A DNA stretch of 10,336 bases from CAYGUK01 sp964352985. GTDB lineage: Bacteria; Pseudomonadota; Gammaproteobacteria; JAHCLG01. The stretch is taken from NCBI GenBank assembly GCA_964352985.1, contig CAYGUK010000130.1, positions 1 through 10,336 of the forward strand. Direction: 5' to 3'. Below the pieces are notes generated by a model, which saw only the letters and a program-made list of their open reading frames with translations, had not been told where the DNA came from and did not search any database. Below are positions 1-7,040 of the stretch, piece after piece (position 1 is the first letter of the stretch; every line of letters begins with the position of its first letter). The position numbers and the translations under genes were made by a program.

Positions 1-588
1 GCTGATGGTGTTTTAATTGCAATTAATATTCCTCAAATTAGGAAATTTTTACAAAAACATGCAATGCCTTTAGATGCCATAGCAGAAGGATTAAATTATG
101 CGTTTGATAAAGTGGGCGCGGCAGTGGGCACGGCATTTGCAATAACTTTATTACAAACAGAATGTTTTAATCAACAAGAAATCCCTAAGAATGAGTCTAC
201 TGCATTATCGATATTATTGGGTTCTTTAATTACAGCAAATACGCTTTTATTTTATAGCGCTTATAAATTAACCGGTAGTTATAAAAAAGCTTATGATTTA
301 TTACAATCATCCGTATTTCAAGTGCAACGCACGGGCGAAAAAATAGTAATCAGTTGTCATTTTGCTTTAAACTTTATGAGTCAGTTGGGTGGAACTCTTG
401 GCTCAATTCTTGGACCACCAAATCTCGCCACCGCAGCATCACAATGGTATCGTAGCTTATCTGGAAAAACGATGAGAGCCGTATATTACCTTTTATCCTC
501 ATTAAGTTTAATTGATGGTATAGTCGGCGCAGAGAAAAATATTAAAGTGACTTATTCACCGAAAAAAGACAGTTTATTAGCACCTTAA
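1..588 (+). CDS. Unrecognised multi-spanning membrane protein, 5'-partial
   Basis: The frame is open from the first base of the window to a TAA at 586-588, giving 195 visible residues. The first in-frame ATG (64) has no Shine-Dalgarno sequence and the frame continues upstream of it, so I treat this as the C-terminal part of a longer gene. Hydrophobic stretches lie at about visible residues 38-55, 67-87 and 158-176, with a weaker one near 115-138. The C-terminal tail is Lys-rich (around 177-190), which would suit a cytoplasmic end. The protein is rich in Ala, Ser, Leu and Gly and shows no motif I can assign to a family. It could be a transporter fragment, an inner-membrane protein or, in a host-associated species, an effector with membrane segments; none of these is supported directly. 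Its stop lies one base from the stop of the convergent cupin gene, so there is no room for a separate terminator between them. Confidence 0.7.
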   Translation, partial: ADGVLIAINIPQIRKFLQKHAMPLDAIAEGLNYAFDKVGAAVGTAFAITLLQTECFNQQEIPKNESTALSILLGSLITANTLLFYSAYKLTGSYKKAYDLLQSSVFQVQRTGEKIVISCHFALNFMSQLGGTLGSILGPPNLATAASQWYRSLSGKTMRAVYYLLSSLSLIDGIVGAEKNIKVTYSPKKDSLLAP

Positions 589-589
589 C

Positions 590-865
590 TTATTTTAGAA
601 GCGCATATCCATAAAACCAAAGAGCATCACCACGTCCAATATTTTTTACCGTGTGTAATGCATTTGCCGGAATTAAAATTTCTTCGCCTACTTTAGGACA
701 ATACGTTTTATCGTTAATAATTAATTCCAATTCACCTTGCGCTAACATAAATAATTCATCAACTTCATGAGAAAAATTTTCCCAAACTTGCTCGGGGGGA
801 TCTTGCCAAACATCAAAACTAAAATGACGTTGCTGCCAATCTTTTTTTATTTTGTTTTTATCCAT
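590..865 (-). CDS. Small single-domain cupin protein
   Basis: This is a 91-residue cupin, a small beta-barrel fold that often binds a metal ion. Cupin motif 1 is seen around residues 31-45, with His33, Glu37 and a Gly-Glu turn at 44-45. Motif 2 spans about residues 60-75, with Gly60, Pro66, His71 and Asn75 in the usual spacing. By alignment to the usual HxHxxxE pattern the first metal histidine is replaced by Phe31, so three of the four expected ligands remain. The frame is open up to an ATG at 904. I chose the ATG at 863-865 because it starts in the overlap ATGGATAA with the stop of the upstream adenosyltransferase gene and leaves a normal cupin length. The ribosome site before it is poor (a purine-rich A/G run), which fits translational coupling. 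The substrate is unknown; members of this fold include sugar isomerases, dioxygenases and simple binding proteins. No signal peptide is present, so it should be cytoplasmic. Confidence 0.85.
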   Translation of the reverse strand: MDKNKIKKDWQQRHFSFDVWQDPPEQVWENFSHEVDELFMLAQGELELIINDKTYCPKVGEEILIPANALHTVKNIGRGDALWFYGYALLK

Positions 866-1415
866 TTTCTTTTTTTCGTTGCCACAAGACTTCTTGACCA
901 CCATTTTGTCTAGCGAGTGTCCTAGCTATCACAAATAATAAATCAGATAGGCGATTAACATATTTAATGGCCGAGGGGTTGATAGGCGCTTCGTGATGCA
1001 AGGTGATCAAACGTCTTTCGGCTCGACGGCAAACCGTGCGAGCGAAATGTGTTTTCGCCGCGGCTTCATTACCACCAGGTAGGATAAATTCCTTTAATGG
1101 GGGTAGATGTTCATTTAGATCATCGAGGAACGATTCAAGTCTCGATGTATAATCGTCATCTACTAAGGTGTAGCCGGGAATACAAAGCTCACCACCCAAA
1201 TCAAATAAATCATGTTGAATTTCAATGAGTTTTGCTTGTATATTGGTGGGAACAGAAGGGGTGGCAATGACTAAGCCGATGAGACTGTTTAACTCATCAA
1301 TTGTTCCAAAGGCTTCAACTCTCGCATCATCTTTTGCGATACGAGATCCATCGCCTAATCCTGTGGTACCATTATCGCCAGTTTTTGTGTAGATTTTAGA
1401 TAGTCGGTGTCCCAT
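858..1415 (-). CDS. ATP:cob(I)alamin adenosyltransferase, PduO type
   Basis: The enzyme transfers the 5'-deoxyadenosyl group of ATP to cob(I)alamin to make adenosylcobalamin, the cofactor of methylmalonyl-CoA mutase and related enzymes. The 185-residue length is normal for the single-domain PduO/MMAB family. The N-terminal ATP-binding segment TKTGDNGTTGLGDGSR is at 11-25. DELNSLIG is at 40-47, IQHDLFDLGGEL at 66-77 and the FILPGGN turn at 110-116. The conserved helix carries Arg126, Arg130 and Glu133, with Asn154-Arg155 further on; these match the spacing of human MMAB Arg186, Arg190, Glu193 and Asn214. The ATG at 1415 has an AAGG sequence about 10 bases upstream. The gene overlaps the downstream cupin by 8 bases, so the two are probably one transcript. 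No other cobalamin gene is in the window, so salvage of imported corrinoid is a reasonable inference. Symbols used for this family vary (pduO, cobO, MMAB-like), so none is given. Confidence 0.95.
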   Translation of the reverse strand: MGHRLSKIYTKTGDNGTTGLGDGSRIAKDDARVEAFGTIDELNSLIGLVIATPSVPTNIQAKLIEIQHDLFDLGGELCIPGYTLVDDDYTSRLESFLDDLNEHLPPLKEFILPGGNEAAAKTHFARTVCRRAERRLITLHHEAPINPSAIKYVNRLSDLLFVIARTLARQNGGQEVLWQRKKENG

Positions 1416-1484
1416 AAGTCTGCCGCCTTAATTAAATGAACGAGATTAGCTTAATTAGGTCGATTAAACAATGAGTGTAGAAAT
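1416..1484. promoter_or_regulatory. Divergent intergenic region with repeated CTTAATTA
   Basis: This 69-bp gap separates the divergent adenosyltransferase and rimI genes and must hold both start regions unless transcription enters from elsewhere. The octamer CTTAATTA occurs twice in the same orientation, at 1427-1434 and 1450-1457, 23 bp apart, or about two helical turns. Such spacing could suit a regulator bound on one face of the DNA, but AT-rich DNA produces such matches by chance. I could not find a convincing -35/-10 pair on either strand. Confidence 0.3.
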
Positions 1485-1943
1485 ATGAATAACGAGAAAA
1501 ATGATGCAATTATTCGCCCAATGGTGCAGTTAGATGTCGTGCAGGTACTTGAGCTCGAGCACGCTGGTCATGCTTTTCCTTGGAGCGAACAAATCTTTCG
1601 TGACTGCATTGACGTTGGTTATACCTGCTCAGTCATGTTGAAAGATCATCAAATGGTGGCGTTTTCGGTAATGTCGATGGCTGCAGGTGAAGCGCATATT
1701 TTAAATGTGACTGTTTCACCTCATACCAGACGTCAAGGTTTTGGTCGTCAAATGATGCATTTTTTAATCGATAAGGCGAGACGAAATCATAATTTCCGCG
1801 CACTTTTAGAAGTAAGAATGTCGAATAGTCCCGCTATTGCGCTTTATAAAGGACTCGGTTTTTATCTTGTTTCGGTTCGTAAAGATTATTATCCCGATGA
1901 AAATGGTCGTGAAGATGCCTTGGTGTTAGGTATCGATTTATAA
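1485..1943 (+). CDS. rimI: Ribosomal protein bS18 N-alpha-acetyltransferase RimI
   Basis: RimI acetylates the N-terminal alanine of ribosomal protein S18 using acetyl-CoA. The 152-residue product is a single GNAT domain of normal RimI length (E. coli, 148). FPWS at 31-34 is followed by an F-DC-GY pattern to residue 46. EAHILNVTVSP spans 69-79. The acetyl-CoA pyrophosphate loop RRQGFG is at 82-87. LEVRMSN is at 108-114 and ALYKGLGF at 119-126, with YYP at 135-137 and GREDAL at 141-146. Glu109 and Tyr121 match the spacing of the catalytic Glu103 and Tyr115 of E. coli RimI. The ribosome-binding site is weak (a GAG about 10 bases upstream), but the start agrees with the family's length. The usual neighbours of rimI in E. 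coli (holD) or partners such as tsaB are not seen here. Confidence 0.95.
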   Translation: MNNEKNDAIIRPMVQLDVVQVLELEHAGHAFPWSEQIFRDCIDVGYTCSVMLKDHQMVAFSVMSMAAGEAHILNVTVSPHTRRQGFGRQMMHFLIDKARRNHNFRALLEVRMSNSPAIALYKGLGFYLVSVRKDYYPDENGREDALVLGIDL

Positions 1944-2013
1944 ATTTTTTTTCACTATCGTATTAATTTATTCCATACTCTTGAGTAAGGGATTCGAAGT
2001 TTTTTCAAAGTCC

Positions 2014-2022
2014 TGATATACT
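2014..2022 (+). promoter_or_regulatory. Candidate extended -10 promoter for the outer-membrane protein pair
   Basis: TGATATACT fits an extended -10 element (TGn followed by TATACT, five of six matches to TATAAT). It lies 29 bases before the ATG of the first barrel gene, a sensible distance for a short leader. The -35 region is poor: TTCGAA at 1993-1998 with an 18-base spacer matches the consensus at only three positions, which is tolerated when the -10 is extended. This is pattern-based only. Confidence 0.45.
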
Positions 2023-2051
2023 CACGCCTTCATTGGGTGGGGATAAACTTT

Positions 2052-2801
2052 ATGAAAAAAATAGCTTATGTGATCATGGCATGCTTGCCATGTGTGTGTG
2101 CTGCAAATGGACTTTATGTTGGGGTTCAACCACAAATTAATGTGACGAGTTTAAATTATTCTCTGTCTTCGAATTTTTCTTCAACCACACCTTTGCCATT
2201 TACCAATGCGACAATTGATGAAGGTGCGAGTCGAAGGTTATCGGGTTTTAGTGGTTATTTATATGCTGGATATGGTCATACTTTTTATCGATCCTATTTG
2301 GGGCTAGAGGGCGGTGTTGATTTAGGCCAAGCGAGTGGTACTTTTCAGGGTACGCAGTTTAATTTCTCACCTTATAATTTAACCGCAAAAGTAAAACCCA
2401 ATTTAACAGCGAGAGTGATAGCGGGTATTTATGTTTCTCCTAATACCATGGTGTATGGGGCGCTGGGTGTTCAACAAGCACGATTAAGAGTGCAATCCAA
2501 TTTTGCTTCACAAAACGTACCTGATTTTCCACAAACGAATTTTAGTAAAAAAATTAACGGCGGCTTAGTGAGTGCGGGTATTGAATCGAGTATTAATAAA
2601 CATTGGTCGGTAAGATTGCAGTATACCTATATTGACTACAAGAATTTTTTTCAAAGCAGTCAGCTACAAATTCTCGGGGGAACGGAAACGAAATCAGCAA
2701 ATTTCAATCCCAGTAGCAGTGAATTTGGGATCGGTTTAACTTATAACTTTGGGGATGTGTTTAATCAAATCCAAGAAGTTTCATTAGCCAGTTATATTTA
2801 G
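2052..2801 (+). CDS. Secreted outer-membrane beta-barrel protein (first of tandem pair)
   Basis: The 249-residue product has a clear Sec signal peptide: a KK start, a hydrophobic core and a probable cut after Ala17 (V-C-A). The mature protein shows alternating hydrophobic and polar strands with frequent Gly-Tyr pairs, as in small OmpA/Opa-like barrels (OMP_b-brl type). Strand-like segments include LYVGVQPQINV, YLYAGYGHTF, YLGLEGGVDL, MVYGALGVQQ and WSVRLQYTYIDY. The last strand ends in GIGLTYNF, with Phe233 in the usual C-terminal aromatic position, but 16 further residues follow, which is unusual for the BAM signal. The frame also allows a GTG at 2037. I chose the ATG at 2052 because it gives a standard signal peptide and has a GGTGGGG sequence 9 bases upstream. 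It shares a strand pattern with the next gene, so the two are paralogues. The function could be adhesion, attachment or a small porin; the sequence does not decide. Confidence 0.85.
   Translation: MKKIAYVIMACLPCVCAANGLYVGVQPQINVTSLNYSLSSNFSSTTPLPFTNATIDEGASRRLSGFSGYLYAGYGHTFYRSYLGLEGGVDLGQASGTFQGTQFNFSPYNLTAKVKPNLTARVIAGIYVSPNTMVYGALGVQQARLRVQSNFASQNVPDFPQTNFSKKINGGLVSAGIESSINKHWSVRLQYTYIDYKNFFQSSQLQILGGTETKSANFNPSSSEFGIGLTYNFGDVFNQIQEVSLASYI
2075..2100 (+). repeat. Hairpin plus (TG)5 tract inside signal-peptide codons
   Basis: CATGGCA (2075-2081) and TGCCATG (2086-2092) form a perfect 7-bp inverted repeat around a TGCT loop. A run of five TG dinucleotides follows at 2091-2100, sharing two bases with the stem. 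Both lie in codons 8 to 17 of the first barrel gene, within the signal peptide. The hairpin is more GC-rich than its surroundings. The sequence shows the structure; any effect on translation or slippage is inference. Confidence 0.5.
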
Positions 2802-2810
2802 GGAAAAAAA

Positions 2811-3512
2811 ATGAAGACCATATTAAGTTTAATTTTATTTATTACTTTGATGCCCTTGGCACTTGCTGATAATACCTATTATCTTGGTGTTCAAACAGGT
2901 TACCAAGTTGCTAAATTAAATATCGATAGCATGACAACTTCTGCTGTCAATGGCGCAACACTTTTGAATAATTCGAATAATATCAATCTACGTAAAGTCC
3001 CAGTGCAATTTTATGTCGGCATGGGGCACTATTTTAATAATCCCTGGTATTTAGGTCTCGAGGGATTGTTTGATATTAATAATCACTTACAAATTGATGG
3101 ACCTGTTATTTCACTACCTGGCACGAATACGGTGGATTTTCGTGTTAAAAGACGTCTTCGTTATCAATATCGTATTGATGTCATGCCGGGTTATAAAATT
3201 TGTAATGGTGTGTTGGCATTTATTCATGTGGGTTATGATGCTGCTCAATTTGATTCTATTCCATTTTCACTAGCCAATGATCCTGCCCCTAATTTACCGA
3301 GTCGTTTATTTAATAAATGGCTTCATGGCTATGATATTGGTGTGGGTTTAGATACACAATTTTGGAATCACTTAAATTTACGTATTGAATATACCCATCA
3401 ACAATTTAAATCATTCTCTACCCAATTGATAAATAATGTAATCAACGCAAGACAACATTTCAAAATCAGTGCGGATGAAATGACGATAGGTTTAGAGTAT
3501 CATATAGCCTAA
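2811..3512 (+). CDS. Secreted outer-membrane beta-barrel protein (second of tandem pair)
   Basis: The 233-residue product starts with a Sec signal peptide, Lys at position 2 then a long hydrophobic core, and a likely cut after Ala19 (A-L-A before DNTYYLG). It lines up along its length with the preceding gene: YYLGVQTGYQV with LYVGVQPQINV, FYVGMGHYFNNPWYLGLEG with YAGYGHTFYRSYLGLEG, and LNLRIEYTHQQFKSF with WSVRLQYTYIDYKNF. The final strand is TIGLEYHIA, so it ends almost exactly where the barrel ends but without a terminal Phe. The gene begins 9 bp after the stop of its paralogue. The Shine-Dalgarno AGGGA (2800-2804) overlaps that stop and sits 6 bases before the ATG, so the two are surely one transcript. 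The pair looks like a tandem duplication that has diverged strongly. The ligand or function is unknown. Confidence 0.85.
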   Translation: MKTILSLILFITLMPLALADNTYYLGVQTGYQVAKLNIDSMTTSAVNGATLLNNSNNINLRKVPVQFYVGMGHYFNNPWYLGLEGLFDINNHLQIDGPVISLPGTNTVDFRVKRRLRYQYRIDVMPGYKICNGVLAFIHVGYDAAQFDSIPFSLANDPAPNLPSRLFNKWLHGYDIGVGLDTQFWNHLNLRIEYTHQQFKSFSTQLINNVINARQHFKISADEMTIGLEYHIA

Positions 3513-3527
3513 ATTTGGAATTAGACT

Positions 3528-5108
3528 ATGACAGAATTACAACAACAAATCGCCAAACGGCGAACGTTTGCAATCATCTCACACCCGGATGCGGGTAAAA
3601 CAACCATTACTGAAAAACTCTTGTTGTTCGGTGGTGCGATTTCACTTGCTGGTTCAGTCAAAGCGCGCAAAGCTTCCCGGCATGCAACTTCAGATTGGAT
3701 GAAGCTTGAGAAAGAACGTGGTATATCAGTCACGACTTCGGTGATGCAATTTCCCTATAAAGATTGTATTTTTAATTTATTAGATACACCGGGGCATGCG
3801 GATTTCTCTGAAGATACTTATCGTACTTTAACTGCAGTGGATGCGGCATTGATGGTGATTGATGCGGCAAAAGGGGTAGAAGAACGTACTATTAAATTAA
3901 TGGAAGTCTGTCGTTTACGTGATACACCGATTATTACTTTCATCAATAAAATGGATCGTGATACAAGAGATCCTATCGAGATTTTGGATGAAATAGAAAA
4001 CGTTTTAAAACTAAAATGTGCGCCTGTGACTTGGCCAATTGGTATGGGTAAATTTTTTAAAGGGATTTACCATTTAAACGAAGATAATATTTATTTATAT
4101 AAAACAGGTTTAAATGCGTTAACACAAGATGCTGAGAAAATTGAAGGACTTCATTCACCTGAAACAGAAAAAATTTTACAAACACAAGCCAATGATTTAC
4201 GCGATGAAATTGAATTAGTTAAAGGTGCAAGTCATGATTTTAATCAACAAGAATTTTTAAAAGCAGCACTTTCACCGGTATTTTTTGGTTCAGCTTTAAA
4301 TAATTTTGGTGTACGAGAATTACTTGATGCATTTGTTCATTTTGCACCTTGCCCACAATTACGTGAAACTAATCTTAGAGAAGTTAAAGCAGAAGAAGAT
4401 AAATTTAGTGGATTTGTTTTTAAAATCCAAGCAAACATGGATCCATCCCATCATGATAGAATTGCATTTTTAAGAATTTGTTCTGGTCAATATCAAAAAG
4501 GTAAAAAAATATTTCATGTGCGTGAAGATAAACAAGTTCAAATCAGCAATGCTTTGCAATTTATGGCCGGAGAACGAGAACAAGTAGAAATGGCTTGGGC
4601 CGGTGATATTATCGGTTTACATAATCACGGCACAATTCAAATTGGCGATACCTTTACTGAAGGTGAAAAACTCCAATTTACCGGTATTCCAAATTTTGCG
4701 CCGGAATTATTTCGTCGTGTTATTTTAAAAGATCCACTCAAAACAAAAGCGCTGTTAAAAGGTTTACAACAATTATCTGAAGAGGGTGCAACACAATTAT
4801 TTAGACCAATTTTAAATAATGAATTAATTTTAGGTGCGGTAGGGATTTTACAATTTGATGTGGTTGCGCATCGTTTAAAATATGAATATAACGTCGATTG
4901 TGTTTACGAATCTGTAAATGTGCATTCTGCCCGCTGGGTGACCTCAACAAATCACAAAAAATTAGAAGAATTTAAGCAGCGAGTGAGCGGTCATCTCGCT
5001 TTAGATGGTGCTGGTTATTTAGCTTATATTGCACCAACTCGTGTCAATTTAAATCTGGCGATGGAACGTTGGCCTGATATTGAATTTCATGAAACTAGAG
5101 AACATTAA
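3528..5108 (+). CDS. prfC: Peptide chain release factor 3 (RF3)
   Basis: RF3 is a translational GTPase that removes RF1 or RF2 from the ribosome after peptide release. The 526 residues match E. coli RF3 (529) almost end to end, including the C-terminal FHETREH. The G1 loop SHPDAGKTT is at 18-26, in which Ser replaces the first Gly as is usual in RF3. RGISVTTS at 64-71 covers the switch I threonine. DTPGH (G3) is at 86-90 and NKMD (G4) at 140-143. The later domains carry GFVFKIQANMDP, LHNHGTIQIGDTF and IPNFAPELFRR, all RF3 hallmarks. GGAA at 3517-3520 lies 7 bases before the ATG. The gene starts 15 bp after the second barrel gene with no terminator seen between them, so read-through from the barrel promoter is possible. 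Its stop shares one base with the start of the next small gene. Confidence 0.98.
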   Translation: MTELQQQIAKRRTFAIISHPDAGKTTITEKLLLFGGAISLAGSVKARKASRHATSDWMKLEKERGISVTTSVMQFPYKDCIFNLLDTPGHADFSEDTYRTLTAVDAALMVIDAAKGVEERTIKLMEVCRLRDTPIITFINKMDRDTRDPIEILDEIENVLKLKCAPVTWPIGMGKFFKGIYHLNEDNIYLYKTGLNALTQDAEKIEGLHSPETEKILQTQANDLRDEIELVKGASHDFNQQEFLKAALSPVFFGSALNNFGVRELLDAFVHFAPCPQLRETNLREVKAEEDKFSGFVFKIQANMDPSHHDRIAFLRICSGQYQKGKKIFHVREDKQVQISNALQFMAGEREQVEMAWAGDIIGLHNHGTIQIGDTFTEGEKLQFTGIPNFAPELFRRVILKDPLKTKALLKGLQQLSEEGATQLFRPILNNELILGAVGILQFDVVAHRLKYEYNVDCVYESVNVHSARWVTSTNHKKLEEFKQRVSGHLALDGAGYLAYIAPTRVNLNLAMERWPDIEFHETREH

Positions 5109-5434
5109 TGCCGTTACCCGATTTATTTAAAACATTAGAACAACTATTACAATTAATTGCTAATGAGAAAATACTTGTTGCAAAAGAAACACAAGATAAA
5201 TTAATTCGAGCATTACGTTTTTTTTTAACTGCAGGTAGAACGACATTAACGCAAGATGAATTATTTCGCCGGCTTCATGATTTTATCTATGAATTTGAGC
5301 ATGTTTTACGTTATTGTGCTGATTCTTCTAAGCTTGTCGATGCGTTAATATTTTCTATTGCACCACATTTACGTTCATTATTTTCACCCAGACCCACACC
5401 AGGTGGCAGCAACACAGATCCTTACGACAGTTAA
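5108..5434 (+). CDS. Small unknown protein translationally coupled to prfC
   Basis: I do not recognise this 108-residue protein. Its ATG shares an A with the prfC stop (TAATG at 5106-5110), a classic arrangement for translational coupling, and a weak AGAG lies upstream. The sequence looks almost wholly helical up to about residue 93. It has amphipathic Leu-rich segments at 5-18, 29-40 and 48-67, and a hydrophobic patch at 75-91. A polar Pro/Gly/Ser tail follows (95-108). There is no signal peptide and no metal or nucleotide motif. Cys69 is the only cysteine. A run of nine T bases (5218-5226) lies within the Arg-Phe-Phe-Leu codons near residue 38. The position suggests expression with RF3, but a role in translation is only a guess. 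Confidence 0.75.
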   Translation: MPLPDLFKTLEQLLQLIANEKILVAKETQDKLIRALRFFLTAGRTTLTQDELFRRLHDFIYEFEHVLRYCADSSKLVDALIFSIAPHLRSLFSPRPTPGGSNTDPYDS

Positions 5435-5447
5435 TGATTCTAAAATG

Positions 5448-5470
5448 AGTTTGTTTGGAGTAAACTTTTA
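5448..5470 (+). terminator. Weak hairpin with T-rich tail, possible terminator
   Basis: AGTTT (5448-5452) pairs with AAACT (5462-5466) around a 9-base loop, and TTTA follows. It sits 13 bases after the stop of the small prfC-linked gene and before the serine hydrolase. The stem is only 5 bp and AT-rich, so it could be chance or at most a leaky terminator. Confidence 0.2.
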
Positions 5471-5495
5471 TTAAATCGAGCTAAAGGATTATGTG

Positions 5496-6992
5496 ATGGT
5501 TGATGGGATTATCGATTCTAAATTAAAGGTATTTCGTGATTATATTTATCAAGCGATGGATTTGTGGCGTGTTCCAGGATTAATGATCACGGCAGTCAAA
5601 GATAATGAAATTATCATGCAAGAAGGTTTCGGGCAGTGCGTTCATGGTAGTGATGAACAAGTCAATAGTGAAACCTTATTTCCCATTTGTTCACTCACAA
5701 AGTCATTTACTTCTACGGCGATGGCAATGTTGGTGGATGCGGGTTATGTCAGTTGGTTTGATAAAGTGGCTGACTTATTACCTGATTTTTATTTATATGA
5801 TAGTGCTGTCACCACCGATTTACGTGTTCAAGATATCTTTTTTCACAATAGTGGCTTGGGCGCATTTTCAAGTTCGTTTTTAGGATTTTTGGGTTATGGT
5901 AAAGACGATATTATTCATAAGTTACGCTATATCAAACCGACAGAAGAATTTCGCACGCAATTCCAGTATCATAATGGCATGTACCTTGTTGCAGGACACT
6001 TAATCGAGAAATTAGCGAGTACTTCATGGGCGAGCTTTATTCAAGAACATATTTTTAATGATTTGCAAATGACAAGTAGTTTACCTATTCGTCTACCTGG
6101 GTTAGAAAACTGTGCGGTAGGTCATTATGATGATGAGCAAGGAAATATTAAAACAGTTACTGATGAAATATTTAGTCGCACGTTTGCAGAAGCGGCTGGG
6201 ATTTACTCTAATGCTAAAGATTTATCGCACTGGTTATTGTTTCATTTACAACAAGGTAAGTTTAATCATCAACGTTTATTAAAACACCATACCTTTGAGA
6301 AGTTAATTACTCCACATATTACGATTAGTTTTAATCCTATTTTACCGCATATTCATAAAAACGTAGATACTAAAGCTTATGGTCTAGGTTGGTTTGTGAT
6401 GGATTATTGTGGTCACACTGGCTTAGAACATCAAGGCAGTATAGCAGGTGGTTGCGCGTTAATGTCGTTTATACCGAATCAAAATATTGGGATTGCGATG
6501 GCGTGCAATAGTAATTTAAAAAGAATGTTATTAGGGGCATTACGTTTGCGTTTTTATGATTTATGTTTAGGTTTTGAAGAACATGATTACGCTCAAATTT
6601 TTTATGAAAATTATTGTGAATTAGATGAAAAAGTCAAACGTGAAAAACAAGCGATTACCGTCTCGACTCAACAAGATTTTTTCCCAGGTCGATTTCTTGG
6701 GACTTATGAAAATAATGTTTATGGTGAATGTCACATTATACTTGAACATGACAAACAATTAATTTTGCAAATTGGCCCTAATAAAACTCGAATTCATTTA
6801 CAAGAATGTGGCGAAGGGCGTTTATTGATCCAAGATAGTTCGGCGATTGGTTTATATTTTAATTGCAGTCAATTATTATTCGATGGATTACAGAATGGCA
6901 GTTATCATGCGATGACATTAATCCTCGAAGCTGATGGGGGTTTTGGCCAATTAATTTCTATACCCGGTGAAAAATTTCTTCGGGTCGATTGA
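5496..6992 (+). CDS. Serine hydrolase of the beta-lactamase / class C PBP family
   Basis: The product belongs to the serine beta-lactamase-like fold that includes class C beta-lactamases, D-peptidases and esterases. In the 498-residue frame from the ATG, the S-x-x-K catalytic pair is Ser66-Lys69 (CSLTK). The Y-x-N motif is Tyr158-His-Asn160, and the third motif is His312-Gln-Gly314 in place of K-T-G, as common in this family. FFHNSGLGAF at 116-125 is the usual segment between motifs one and two. After about residue 385, FLGTYENNVYGECHI and following beta-rich sequence resembles the C-terminal DUF3471-type domain. I chose the ATG at 5496 over the in-frame GTG at 5493 because AAAGGA (5483-5488) lies 7 bases before it. 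There is no signal peptide, so the enzyme should be cytoplasmic, unlike true beta-lactamases. The substrate may be a peptide or ester and is not known; antibiotic resistance should not be assumed. Confidence 0.9.
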   Translation: MVDGIIDSKLKVFRDYIYQAMDLWRVPGLMITAVKDNEIIMQEGFGQCVHGSDEQVNSETLFPICSLTKSFTSTAMAMLVDAGYVSWFDKVADLLPDFYLYDSAVTTDLRVQDIFFHNSGLGAFSSSFLGFLGYGKDDIIHKLRYIKPTEEFRTQFQYHNGMYLVAGHLIEKLASTSWASFIQEHIFNDLQMTSSLPIRLPGLENCAVGHYDDEQGNIKTVTDEIFSRTFAEAAGIYSNAKDLSHWLLFHLQQGKFNHQRLLKHHTFEKLITPHITISFNPILPHIHKNVDTKAYGLGWFVMDYCGHTGLEHQGSIAGGCALMSFIPNQNIGIAMACNSNLKRMLLGALRLRFYDLCLGFEEHDYAQIFYENYCELDEKVKREKQAITVSTQQDFFPGRFLGTYENNVYGECHIILEHDKQLILQIGPNKTRIHLQECGEGRLLIQDSSAIGLYFNCSQLLFDGLQNGSYHAMTLILEADGGFGQLISIPGEKFLRVD

Positions 6993-7040
6993 TTTTTCTA
7001 GACTAAAACAATGTTATTTTTGAAAGCATTATAGTGATTG

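Noticed and set aside
866..904. N-terminal extension of the cupin to an ATG at 904
   Set aside because: It would overlap the adenosyltransferase gene by 47 bases and adds a Lys-rich stretch foreign to cupins. The ATG at 865 gives a coupled start.
1936..1952. Possible terminator after rimI (ATTTATAAAT followed by eight T)
   Set aside because: The symmetric part is a 10-bp palindrome with no room for a loop and no G-C pairs; the T run alone is not enough in this AT-rich DNA.
2037..2051. GTG start for the first barrel protein
   Set aside because: The ATG at 2052 gives a standard signal peptide and has the G-rich ribosome site upstream; the GTG lies inside that site.
3070..3273. 67-residue frame inside the second barrel gene
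   Set aside because: It lies in a shifted frame within a well-supported gene and encodes a low-complexity hydrophobic string.
3521..3733. 70-residue minus-strand frame over the prfC start
   Set aside because: It is antisense to the conserved RF3 G domain and has no features of its own.
5605..5883. 92-residue frame inside the serine hydrolase gene
   Set aside because: It is a shadow frame covering the Ser-x-x-Lys region of the real protein.
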